A stretch of 64,000 nucleotides of DNA from Roseomonas gilardii (GTDB taxonomy: Bacteria > Pseudomonadota > Alphaproteobacteria > Acetobacterales > Acetobacteraceae). Shown piece after piece: positions 37,277 through 45,005 of this stretch. The position numbers and the translations under genes are program-made. The stretch's first letter is position 1, and the number at the start of each line of letters is the position of its first letter. The stretch spans positions 1 through 64,000 of the forward strand of contig NZ_CP015586.1 in NCBI RefSeq assembly GCF_001941945.1. The letters run 5' to 3'. The notes beneath the pieces are model-generated. The model saw only the letters and a list, made by a program, of their open reading frames with translations, ran no database searches and was not told the origin of the DNA.

Positions 37277-37561
37277 GTGATCCAGTCGTTTAAGGATGAT
37301 GCCACCCGGCGCATCTTCGAGGGCAACCGCGTCTTCGGGGTGGGCTGGGAGCAGGTCCAAAAGATCGCAAGGCGGAAGCTGCTCATGTTGCACGCTGCGG
37401 TGGTCTTGGACGATCTACGCAGCCCGCCAGGGAACATGTTGGAGCCGTTACAAGGCAACAGGGCTGGCCAGCACTCGATCCGGGTGAATGGCCAATGGCG
37501 GGTGTGCTTCGTGTGGCGCCCGGACGGCCCCCATGAGGTCGAAGTGACGGACTACCACTGA
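37277..37561 (+). CDS. higB: HigB-family toxin (RelE superfamily mRNA interferase)
   Basis: A 94-residue protein from GTG 37277. The RelE/HigB pattern is complete: MIQSFKDDATRRIFEG at the start, RKLLMLHAAVVLDDLRSPPG, then HSIRVNGQWRVCFVWRPDGP and EVEVTDYH at the C-terminus. Members cleave mRNA on the ribosome and are neutralised by the downstream XRE antitoxin. It lies 12 bp before higA in the usual toxin-first order, inside the plasmid maintenance region, so post-segregational stabilisation is likely. Confidence 0.9.
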   Translation: MIQSFKDDATRRIFEGNRVFGVGWEQVQKIARRKLLMLHAAVVLDDLRSPPGNMLEPLQGNRAGQHSIRVNGQWRVCFVWRPDGPHEVEVTDYH

Positions 37562-37573
37562 AAGGAGGCTGCG

Positions 37574-37885
37574 ATGGTTGATCGTGACTTGGTGATCCAT
37601 CCAGGCGAGATCCTGATGGAAGAGTTCCTGCGTCCGCACGGGCTGACGCCCAGTGGCTTCGCGTCGCGCCTAGACCTGCCGGCGAACCGCTTCACTGCGA
37701 TCGTCAATGGTGAGAGGGGCATCTCTTCTGAGACGGCCGTGCTGCTGGCGGCTGCCTTTGGCACCACGGAGGCATTCTGGCTGAACCTTCAGAGCCAGTA
37801 CGACCTGGAGCAAGCCAGGGCTTCCGTGTCCCCGGAGCGGGTCCGGAAGGCACGCGATCTGCATAACGAATTCGAGGCAGCATAA
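37574..37885 (+). CDS. higA: HigA-family antitoxin (XRE HTH)
   Basis: A 103-residue protein with the HigA signature HPGEILMEEFLRPHGLTPSG, then RLDLPANRFTAIVNGERGIS and AAFGTTEAFWLNLQSQYDLE. It pairs with HigB upstream and should repress the operon through the palindrome at 37225-37234. The gene is followed by site cluster 5. Confidence 0.92.
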   Translation: MVDRDLVIHPGEILMEEFLRPHGLTPSGFASRLDLPANRFTAIVNGERGISSETAVLLAAAFGTTEAFWLNLQSQYDLEQARASVSPERVRKARDLHNEFEAA

Positions 37886-37919
37886 GGGGTTACCGGCGCG
37901 TAGACCGAACAACGTGCCT

Positions 37920-37948
37920 ACATGTAGACGTGTCGACATGTCGACGTG
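37920..37948. repeat. Partition-like site cluster 5
   Basis: ACATGTAGACGTGTCGACAT (37920-37939) and overlapping GTCGACATGTCGACGTG (37932-37948) lie just after higA, so the site array brackets both parAB and higBA. Confidence 0.65.
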
Positions 37949-38054
37949 AAAACACAGTGACGGTTCTGCCTGCTACAGCAATGCTACCTCTATCTGGGCG
38001 GGCCCAGCCCGGAGCACACAGAGTTCGCCTTCCGGCATGTTGGCCACCACTTCG

Positions 38055-38928
38055 CTAGGCGGTGGTGACGAATTCCTGATGGGTAGGGATTCCGTTGGGT
38101 GAGAAGGCGTGATTCAAGGCTGGCTTTGGAGCCGAGGCCTGGATGAGCGTCGATCCTGATGCGTTGCGTGACGATCAATGGGAGCGGTTGCGGGATCTGA
38201 TCCCGGGCGGCCGTGCGGGACAGCGTGGCCCGCGGTGCGACAATCGGCGCTTCGTCGATGCATTGCTGTGGATGGCACGTTCGGGTGGTCGCTGGCGCGA
38301 CCTTCCGACACGGCTGGGTGACTATCGGGCCGTCAAACGGCGCTACTACCGCTGGATCGAGCGCGAAGCACTGGATGGCATACTCGCCGCCCTGGCCGCC
38401 GAACCCGATCTGGAATGGCTGATGCTCGACAGCACCATCGTCCGCGCCCATCAGCATGCCGCCGGTGCCCGCCGGAAAAAAGGGGGGCACATGCCCAGGG
38501 CCTGGGCCGCTCCAAAGGCGGCCTGACCACCAAGATCCATGCCGCCACTGATGCCCTGGGCAACCCCGTCCGCCTGTTGTTCGGCCCCGGCCAGCAGGGC
38601 GACATGGTCCAGGCTCACGCCCTGATCGAGCGCCTCGCACCCGGCGCGGTCATCGCCGACCGGGGCTACGACGCCGACCACCTGCACGATGCCATCCTCG
38701 ATGCCGGGGCTGAACTCGTCATCCCACCCAGGCGGCACCGGCGCCAGCCGCATCGTTACGACACCGTCCTGTACAAGGAGCGCAACCGCATCGAGCGCTT
38801 CTTCAACCGCCTCAAGCAGTTCCGCCGCGTCGCCACCCGCTACGACAAGCTCCTCGCCAACTTTCGCGGCTTCGTTCAGCTCGCCGCCATCTCCATCCTA
38901 CTCGCCTGAATTCGTCACCACCGCCTAG
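38055..38928 (+). mobile_element. IS5-family (IS427-like) insertion sequence
   Basis: Terminal inverted repeats match perfectly over 21 bp (ctaggcggtggtgacgaatt at 38055-38074 plus c; complement at 38908-38928). The outer CTAG on both sides may be a duplicated target, making the IS 38059-38924. It carries one two-frame transposase gene. Confidence 0.9.
38143..38909 (+). CDS. IS427-type transposase made from two overlapping frames
   Basis: Frame 1 (38143-38526) gives the N-terminal IS4/5 domain (DDQWERLRDLIPGGRAGQRG, ARSGGRWRDLPTRLGDY) and the first Asp in WLMLDSTIVRAHQHA. Frame 2 (38415-38909) gives the rest: RSKGGLTTKIHAATDALGNP, IADRGYDADHL with the second Asp, YKERNRIERFFNRLKQFRRV with the Glu. 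The frames meet at a run of six A then six G (about 38475-38488), a classic slippage site, so a programmed frameshift should make the full protein. Confidence 0.88.
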
Positions 38929-38989
38929 CATCGAACTCGAGAGGAGAGGGTGGTTTTGATCGGCGGCCGCAGTGTCTTTCGTCGATGGT

Positions 38990-39200
38990 GTCGGTTAGGG
39001 CGAAGGAAATCCCCGGCAGCACACGGATCATCGCCGTAGGCTCGATGCCGCGGATCATGCCCGAGCCCAGGTACTTCTCGATGCCCTCGACCGTGGTGGC
39101 CTGTGTGGCCTTGAGGAAGCCTGCCTTGAACCGCGGGCCGTGGGCGCGGTCGTTGACCCAGGAGCCCGGCGGAAGTACGGCTACCCACCCGATCTTCAGG
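38990..39200 (-). pseudogene. Fragment of recD2 (RecD-like DNA helicase)
   Basis: Minus-strand translation contains SWVNDRAHGPRFKAGFLKAT, then QATTVEGIEKYLGSGMIRGI, the highly conserved N-terminal OB/HhH junction of RecD2. After MIRGI the reading diverges (EPTAMIRVLPG), so the helicase core is absent. It lies next to the IS427-like element. It is a short relic of a chromosomal-type gene. Confidence 0.7.
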
Positions 39201-39392
39201 ATGCTGCCGTGCAGAACATCCTTCAACAGGCGGAAGCACTGTCGGCCGCGTGGGCAGCCTGAGGCTGCTTACGGCATCTGCGGCGTCCACAAGGATAAGG
39301 TTTCGGTGGAGCCCCATTCCGCCGAGTGTGGCAGCCCGACTTATCGGAGACTCCGTTTTCAACCGGAACGTTCTACAGTATCTTTACGAATC

Positions 39393-40421
39393 ATGCTGTT
39401 CAAAGCTGATAGCCTCGACGATGCGCTTGGCGACGTTGTGCGAAGCCTGCTTCGAAGGGGCACGGCCATCCGGGCGAAAAAGGGCCGTGCGCGCGAGTTC
39501 ACTGGCGTGCTCATTAAGCTGTCCGATCCCAGGGCGCGGTTCAGTCGCACCGAAGGTCGCGGAACCCTCATCAGCTTCCTGGGCGAGACCCTGTGGTACC
39601 TGTCAGGGTCGGACAGCTTGGCCCAGATCGAGCATTACATTGCCAACTATCGCTCCTTCATCGACGCATCCCCCCGCGCGACGCGCGCTCCCGGCGCCTA
39701 CGGCCCCAGGCTCTTCGGCGGCGGAGAAAACAGCCAGATGTCGCGGCTGCTGAAGACGATGAGCGACAAGCAGGGCAAGTCTGACACGCGTCAGGCTGTC
39801 GCTCAGGTGTTCGACCGCCGGGATCTGAGGCCGATCAACGGGGACGTTCCCTGCACCACCACGCTGCAGTTCCTCCCCCGGAAGGGCAGGCTGGACATGT
39901 GCGTCACCATGCGCTCGAACGACATCTACCGAGGCTTCCCCGGCGACGTCTTCGCATTCACCTTCATCCAGGAGATGGCCGCGAGGACACTCGGCCTGGA
40001 GGTCGGGACCTACAGCCATTTCGTGGGCAGCCTTCATCTCTACGACGACGACCAGGGAAAAGCCCGCGACTACCTCGCCGAGGGCATCCCGTTGCCCATG
40101 AGCATGCCGCCCATGCCTGTAGGAGACCCTCGCGAGGCGATGGCCTGGCTGCTCGAGATCGAGAGGGCCGTGCGCTGCGGGCTGCAGGAACCGCCCGCCT
40201 CCGGCATCGACGATTATTGGCTAGATCTCGCAAGGCTGCTGAGGGTGAAGGTTCTCTACGACCAGCGGGACATCCGCCAACTCGTGCAAGTCAAGGACGC
40301 GATGGCAAGCCCCGTCTACAACGCATTCATCCGCGGTCGCCAACTCGCACTCAAGCGGAGGCTGGACGCCCAACCGGACCTGCCCGGCATTCCCGCAGTC
40401 CAGGAGACAGTTGCTCAATGA
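39393..40421 (+). CDS. Thymidylate-synthase-fold pyrimidine (hydroxy)methylase, predicted dCMP type
   Basis: A 342-residue protein from ATG 39393; the longer frame start would cover the recD2 relic. Thymidylate-synthase features: Y103 in APGAYGPRLFG, R133 in DTRQAVAQVFD, the nucleophile C154 in DVPCTTTLQF, R174-D177 in MRSNDIYRGFPGDVF, and H215/Y217 in GSLHLYDDD. The key specificity position, Asn in thymidylate synthase (PFN in E. coli), is Asp185 here (PGD), as in dCMP hydroxymethylases. The substrate is therefore probably dCMP or CMP rather than dUMP, and the product a 5-methyl or 5-hydroxymethyl nucleotide. It overlaps the next gene by ATGA, implying a joint task in DNA base or nucleotide modification. 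Confidence 0.75.
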   Translation: MLFKADSLDDALGDVVRSLLRRGTAIRAKKGRAREFTGVLIKLSDPRARFSRTEGRGTLISFLGETLWYLSGSDSLAQIEHYIANYRSFIDASPRATRAPGAYGPRLFGGGENSQMSRLLKTMSDKQGKSDTRQAVAQVFDRRDLRPINGDVPCTTTLQFLPRKGRLDMCVTMRSNDIYRGFPGDVFAFTFIQEMAARTLGLEVGTYSHFVGSLHLYDDDQGKARDYLAEGIPLPMSMPPMPVGDPREAMAWLLEIERAVRCGLQEPPASGIDDYWLDLARLLRVKVLYDQRDIRQLVQVKDAMASPVYNAFIRGRQLALKRRLDAQPDLPGIPAVQETVAQ

Positions 40422-41362
40422 GCCCTCGCGATCAGGCGCGCGCCAAGGATCTGGCGCAGGCCATCGCCCGCTATCAAGCCAAGACGGGCCCTCTCCCGGG
40501 CCTAGCAAGTCCCCACCACCTGGACGTCTTGGTCGCGCAGTTCATCGACAGCATGCGCAGGGTCGAGTTCGCGAACCACATCCGCGATGCCAAGCACGAT
40601 CCGGCCCGGATGGACCCCACGTCCGATTTGTTCGACCCACTGCGCGCTGCTGTCCTGCGCAACCGCCGTGGGGAAAACGACGAGGCGTGGTGGCTGGTGT
40701 TCCTGGGCACTCACTTTGGCAAGCACGGCACGGACGGGTGGCGCCTCGCGCGCGATGTCTACGGCAAGCTCGGCAAGGGGGGCCTCTGGGACTGGATGAC
40801 CGTATCTCGCTCGCCATCCTCCTTCCACGCCTGGCTGGCCGCGAATGGAATCACGCTTCGGGGCGGCGACGGCGTGAGGCGCCGGTTCAGCAACCATCGG
40901 AAGTACGAAAGCCTGCAAGCGTCCTCGAAAAAGGGAACGTCCGCCATCGTCGCCTCGTACGTGGCGTGGGTCGCCCCTCCTAGAACCCATGCCGAGCTCA
41001 TTCGGGAGTTCCACAGGACAGTCGGGCAGGACCCACAGGCGGTCTTCGCGGCTCTCTATCATTCCATGGACTCGGTCCAGCGCTTCGGCCGTCTCGGCAA
41101 GTTTGATTTCCTTGCGATGCTCGGGAAGCTCGGCATTGCGCCCATCGACCCCGGCTCGACATTCCTGAAGGAGGCAACGGGCCCCCTGCAGGGCGTCAGG
41201 CTGCTATACGGCGGAGCGCGCGACGCGAAGCTGTCTGCGGCCTCTCTGGAAGAGAGGCTCAAGGACTTCAGCAAGGAGACGGGCCTCGGCGCTCAGGTTC
41301 TCGAGGACGCCTTGTGCAACTGGCAGAAGAAGCCGGATGTCTACGTGCGATTTAGGGGATGA
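40418..41362 (+). CDS. aGPT-pyrophosphorylase-like (clade 3) protein, putative DNA base-modification enzyme
   Basis: A 314-residue protein. Blocks I recall from proteins labelled alpha-glutamyl/putrescinyl thymine pyrophosphorylase clade 3 include LVAQFIDSMRRVEFANHIRD, DPTSDLFDPLRAAVLRNRRG, DEAWWLVFLGTHFGKHGTDG, RRRFSNHRKYESLQASSKKG and the tail QVLEDALCNWQKKPDVYVRF. Those all-helical, DNA-glycosylase-like proteins were linked by comparative genomics to hypermodified pyrimidines. This comes from memory, not a search. Translational coupling to a thymidylate-synthase homologue supports a base-modification pathway. It converges with the ImmA/IrrE gene, overlapping its 3' end by 11 bp. Confidence 0.6.
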   Translation: MSPRDQARAKDLAQAIARYQAKTGPLPGLASPHHLDVLVAQFIDSMRRVEFANHIRDAKHDPARMDPTSDLFDPLRAAVLRNRRGENDEAWWLVFLGTHFGKHGTDGWRLARDVYGKLGKGGLWDWMTVSRSPSSFHAWLAANGITLRGGDGVRRRFSNHRKYESLQASSKKGTSAIVASYVAWVAPPRTHAELIREFHRTVGQDPQAVFAALYHSMDSVQRFGRLGKFDFLAMLGKLGIAPIDPGSTFLKEATGPLQGVRLLYGGARDAKLSAASLEERLKDFSKETGLGAQVLEDALCNWQKKPDVYVRFRG

Positions 41363-42473
41363 GCCGGTCAGCCCCGATTTGAGCCCAGTCGTAGCGCCGC
41401 TTGAGGCCGTTCAACTGCTCGGGGGCAAGCCGCTTCCGGTGCTGGAGTTGCCCGACGACCAGCCCGGGTGCCACCCCGACCCTCCTCGCAAAGTGCAGAA
41501 TGGAATCCTTGTCCAACGGGAGGTGATCGAGATCGGCCGACTGCCCCGGCGGTAGGATGGTAGCCTCGGCAAACTCATTGGCCTCCCTTTCCTCGTCGGG
41601 GCTCACCTCCTCGCCGCCTTCCAGGAAGAGCGCATCACGCCCGTGCAGGACGAGGTGCCCGGCCTCGTGGAAAAAGGTAAACCAAAACTGGTCGTCTGAC
41701 CGGTAGCGGAAGCTGAGCACCATCATCGCTTTTGTCTGCGACAGGAACCGAGTGGCCCCGCTGGCCGGGCACCCCTTGGGGGTTCGGGCGACCACGACGG
41801 CAACCCCCACTTCGGCGCAGAGCTGCCGAAGGACGGGAAGGAAGACGGCCGGATCCTTCTTCCAAGAGAGCCGCCTCGCCGCCTGCAGCCGTTCCCGAAA
41901 ACAGTCCGGATTCCAGGAAGCGCAGGGCGTGCGCTCCGCGACGATCTCTGCCCAGCGGAGCCAGGCGCTGACCGCTCCGGGATCCTTACGGACAGCGCCC
42001 GACATCCGGAAGGCCACCGCTGCGGCAGTGCCTCCGAACCGCGCCTGCCAGGCTGCCACGTCCGGCACTCCAAAGAGCTTCAGGCACTCGTCGGCCGCTG
42101 CCACAGGCGACCGGAAGTCTCTGATCCAGCCGAGCGACACCATGTCACGCAACGGGAACTGCCTTGCCCAGGCAATGCGTTCATCGACTTCTCGCCGCTC
42201 GCGCAGGCGCTCTGAGTCGGCACGGTACTGTGCCTCGCGGGCGATCCAGAACGCCCTCGACGAGCCGAGGCACCGGGAAAGCCGTTCAGCAAGGCTGTCG
42301 TCCACTGCTTCCAAGCCGACCATCAGGCGCTGGACGGTCTCGACACTCTCCCCAATTGCTCCAGCAAAACCTTCCCTGGACAGGGAGCGAACGGCCAGCA
42401 TGGCGGCGATTGTGGCGCCTGGGGGGACCGCCCAGTCGGGCTCGAACGTCTCAGGTGCTGCAAGCTCAGGCAT
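41352..42473 (-). CDS. HigA-like HTH fused to ImmA/IrrE metallopeptidase
   Basis: About 373 residues from 42473 (MPELAAPETFEPDWAVPPGA). The N-terminal 70 residues form a HigA-type HTH (GATIAAMLAVRSLSREGFAG, LSRCLGSSRAFWIAREAQYR). The C-terminal peptidase has the HExxH zinc motif in WFTFFHEAGHLVLHG and a downstream Glu in DEEREANEFAEATILP. Such fusions act as antitoxins or as proteases removing a repressor after damage or infection. It is last in a leftward operon, overlapping the HigB-like gene by 8 bp, which fits a toxin-antitoxin pair. Confidence 0.85.
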   Translation of the reverse strand: MPELAAPETFEPDWAVPPGATIAAMLAVRSLSREGFAGAIGESVETVQRLMVGLEAVDDSLAERLSRCLGSSRAFWIAREAQYRADSERLRERREVDERIAWARQFPLRDMVSLGWIRDFRSPVAAADECLKLFGVPDVAAWQARFGGTAAAVAFRMSGAVRKDPGAVSAWLRWAEIVAERTPCASWNPDCFRERLQAARRLSWKKDPAVFLPVLRQLCAEVGVAVVVARTPKGCPASGATRFLSQTKAMMVLSFRYRSDDQFWFTFFHEAGHLVLHGRDALFLEGGEEVSPDEEREANEFAEATILPPGQSADLDHLPLDKDSILHFARRVGVAPGLVVGQLQHRKRLAPEQLNGLKRRYDWAQIGADRLIP

Positions 42474-42792
42474 CGCTGCTCTCAACGCGTTGGATGAGGA
42501 TTCGGTGGACGCCAGGCCAGTCGATGTTACCGTCCCGCAGCGTCGGCGGCCTCTTGTGGTTGGCCTTGACCACCAGTCTCAACCCTTCTCCGATCTCAAT
42601 GGAGGCTTCTGCCGTGTCCGCGGCTGATGGAAGTAACGTCACGAGTGGAACGTCGCCGAGGCACTCGGCCGCACGCATGTCTGCCAGCCGCCCTCTCAGT
42701 GCTGCCGCGCCTTCAGCCCCGTACTGCTCGTCCATGTCCTCCCCGCTCAGGCACACGGCCCGCAGAGCCTTCGAACGGAAGGCAATCTCCAT
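42466..42792 (-). CDS. HigB-like toxin partner
   Basis: About 108 residues from 42792 (MEIAFRSKALRAVCLSGEDM); an upstream start at 42837 adds 15. Features fit RelE/HigB-type killers: FRSKALRAVC at the start, ALRGRLADMRAAECLGDVPL in the middle and a C-terminal beta strand set GLRLVVKANHKRPP, GVHRILIQRVE. It is longer than canonical HigB by an acidic middle (AADTAEASIEIGEG). It overlaps the HigA-ImmA gene, the toxin-first order of higBA. Interferase activity is inferred from family and context. Confidence 0.65.
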   Translation of the reverse strand: MEIAFRSKALRAVCLSGEDMDEQYGAEGAAALRGRLADMRAAECLGDVPLVTLLPSAADTAEASIEIGEGLRLVVKANHKRPPTLRDGNIDWPGVHRILIQRVESSDA

Positions 42793-42841
42793 TTTGCCGG
42801 GCGCACCGCCATCCTTGGTTCCAAGGCACAGTAGCACCGCA

Positions 42842-43267
42842 TCAGGCGATTCGGGGCCACCCTTCCTCAGGCGCCGGTCTCGCGGGTGGGCCGGGGATCC
42901 GCGGTATGGCGTCCACCGCGTATCCCTCTCGCATATCCAGTCCAGCCCGTGCCGGTCGCAGCTCAGTGGAACCGTACCGGCTCACCGGGATGATCAGGTC
43001 TTCGCCAAGCTCAAGACCCTGCTGCGCAAGGCCGACGAGCGATCCGTCGAAGCAACCTGGCGCAGGATCGGCCACCCGGTCCTTGGCCTGGTCACTCTCC
43101 TCATCGATGCCGAGCCGCCTAGCCTTGGCACGGGCAGTGCCGTCCGCCGCCGCCTTGGCGAGGCTCAGCGCGGTGTCCGGCGGGTGGACCAAGCGCTCGG
43201 CAACCACAGTGGCCCAGAGCGTCAAGACAGGGGCGCGGTTGACCTTCGTGAGTGCGGGTTTGCTCAT
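42842..43267 (-). CDS. Small conserved protein in the nuclease/SMC operon
   Basis: A 141-residue protein starting 5 bp after the SMC-like gene. The N-terminus SKPALTKVNRAPVLTLWATV, then VAERLVHPPDTALSLAKAAA resembles a known group of uncharacterised bacterial proteins (KSNRAPVLTLWAAVVAERLG-type). The C-terminal half (LGEDLIIPVSRYGSTELRPA) does not match what I recall of that group, so a frameshift or recombination is possible. Tight spacing on both sides suggests it belongs to the operon. Confidence 0.55.
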   Translation of the reverse strand: MSKPALTKVNRAPVLTLWATVVAERLVHPPDTALSLAKAAADGTARAKARRLGIDEESDQAKDRVADPAPGCFDGSLVGLAQQGLELGEDLIIPVSRYGSTELRPARAGLDMREGYAVDAIPRIPGPPARPAPEEGWPRIA

Positions 43268-43272
43268 GGTGC

Positions 43273-44946
43273 CTACAGGATCATCCGCGTCAGCAGTGGC
43301 ATGAGGTGAGCCGCCACCTCGTCATAGGCCTCCTCGCTGAGCAGGCGGTTCCTCCCCTGCCCGACGCGGACGATGGTCGCTTCGTCGTTAGACACACCGA
43401 CCGCTTCTTCCACGGCCAGAATCAGCTGGCTGTCCGTTGGGCGGTCTCTGACCAGGAACTGGATCATCGCCGGCAGGTGCTCGCGGTCCTGTCCCTGTTG
43501 GTTCGGTGCATCAACCACGATGGGGCAGAAGGTCGAAGAGCCATACTCGCGTGCGGTGTGGAGGAACGCGTAGTAGTAGGCCGCCAAGCCCCGAGGGCCC
43601 TCGCTACCTCGCGACCGGGGCGGCGATGCGATCGAGCCACTGCTGTCCAGCCCTACATCGAGCCGCTGTGCGCCGCGGCTGAGCTGAATCCCGAAAAAAG
43701 CCTTGATGGCCCGGGAGCGCTTGCGGTCCAGCGCACGGCTCATCTCCGCAATCATCTCGTCGATCCGCGCCGTGAGCTGCCCGATCTGGGTCTCGGCCTC
43801 TTCGATCCGCCGACGAAGGATACGGGTCGCCGAGTTCCGACCCTCAGCCGCGACGACATCGCCCAGGCTGACGTCGTGCCGCCTGACCGAGAGCACGGCC
43901 TGCACGCGCTCGATTGCCTCTGCAACCGCCGCGACGTTCGACTGCACTTTCTCAATCTCGGTGCTCGTCTTGCGGATCTCTTCCTGTGCGTGTTGCGCCA
44001 CGGCAGTAAGCGTGTCACCGTCGGCCGCGATCTTAAATCGCGTCGCGATATCGTTGGAGTAATGCTCGCCGCAGCTCGGGCATTCCACGTCGACCGGCTG
44101 GTGCATCGCGCTGGCGAACACCTCGTCCAGCTCCGCCAACGCCGCCTTGGCGACGGCGAGCTGCGCCGACCAGAGTGAGCGCACGTCGGCAAGTTCGGCC
44201 AGCTTCTCCCGGTGCTCGACCTCCCGCTCGTGCAGGCGCTGGCTCTCGGCCACCAGACGCGCCGTCTCGTCCGCGAAGTCGTCGAGTGTTAGGTGCAGCC
44301 CCGCATCCGGTGCCGCTTCCTCGATGTGAACCACGGCGTCGACCAGCCCACGCCGCCGCAGCTGAGCCTCGCTAAGCTTCCGCTTCGTCCTCTCGCGCTC
44401 AGCCAGCGCGACGTAATACTCGTTCGGCTTGAGACCAGAGTGATAATCTGCCAGGACCCGCGCCGAATCCGATAGATACATGCTGGTGAAGGGCGTCCAG
44501 GCGGAACTCCAGCTCTTGTCTTGGTCGACGTAGTACGGTGCGAAGGCATAGGCCGGCGGGGGCACGACGACCTCGTCGCGCTTGTCGGTCATGAGCAGGC
44601 GGAAATCCAATAGCTCTGCGAGATGCGGCGCCAACTCGGACGAGATTGAGCTGGTCTGGAAATGCCCAGTGCCCGTCGCGTCGAAGATCGCGTGCGTGCC
44701 AGCGGACTTCACGATGGTCCGTACCACGTCGTCGATGACGAACTCCACCGCCGAGACCACCCGCTCCGACTTCCAGTTGTCGTCGATGCGATGCGGTTCC
44801 GCACCGAACGTGTCATAGAGGCTCTTCATCAGCGCGGACTTGCCGAACCCGTTCGGGGCTTGGATCACCGTCGCGCCCGGGGCTAAGTCCATCGTGAACG
44901 CGCGGCTTCTCTCGCGTGAGAGCAGAAAGAGCCTTCGAAACTTCAT
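43273..44946 (-). CDS. SMC/RecN-like ATPase with zinc-hook motif
   Basis: A 557-residue protein starting at 44946 (MKFRRLFLLSRERSRAFTMD). Walker A QAPNGFGKSALMK lies at residues 29-41, followed by a long coiled coil interrupted by CPSCGEHY near residue 290, a Rad50-type zinc hook. The second ATPase half has RGLAAYYYAFLHTAREYGSS and Walker B-like FCPIVVDAPNQQGQD. SMC-type ATPases paired with DUF4297 nucleases form Lamassu-like and related defence systems, in which the ATPase senses foreign DNA and the nuclease cuts. It lies 59 bp downstream of the DUF4297 gene on the same strand. Confidence 0.8.
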   Translation of the reverse strand: MKFRRLFLLSRERSRAFTMDLAPGATVIQAPNGFGKSALMKSLYDTFGAEPHRIDDNWKSERVVSAVEFVIDDVVRTIVKSAGTHAIFDATGTGHFQTSSISSELAPHLAELLDFRLLMTDKRDEVVVPPPAYAFAPYYVDQDKSWSSAWTPFTSMYLSDSARVLADYHSGLKPNEYYVALAERERTKRKLSEAQLRRRGLVDAVVHIEEAAPDAGLHLTLDDFADETARLVAESQRLHEREVEHREKLAELADVRSLWSAQLAVAKAALAELDEVFASAMHQPVDVECPSCGEHYSNDIATRFKIAADGDTLTAVAQHAQEEIRKTSTEIEKVQSNVAAVAEAIERVQAVLSVRRHDVSLGDVVAAEGRNSATRILRRRIEEAETQIGQLTARIDEMIAEMSRALDRKRSRAIKAFFGIQLSRGAQRLDVGLDSSGSIASPPRSRGSEGPRGLAAYYYAFLHTAREYGSSTFCPIVVDAPNQQGQDREHLPAMIQFLVRDRPTDSQLILAVEEAVGVSNDEATIVRVGQGRNRLLSEEAYDEVAAHLMPLLTRMIL

Positions 44947-45005
44947 CGTGTGCAGGACGTCGCCCCCCAAGGTTCAGCAACAACCGGCGAAGGCCGAATT
45001 CACGA

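Noticed and set aside
36058-37948. Repeat clusters considered as a CRISPR array or replication iterons
   Set aside because: Units are short palindromes with irregular spacing and no uniform spacers; placement around parA and a ribbon-helix-helix gene fits partition sites better. An iteron role cannot be fully excluded.
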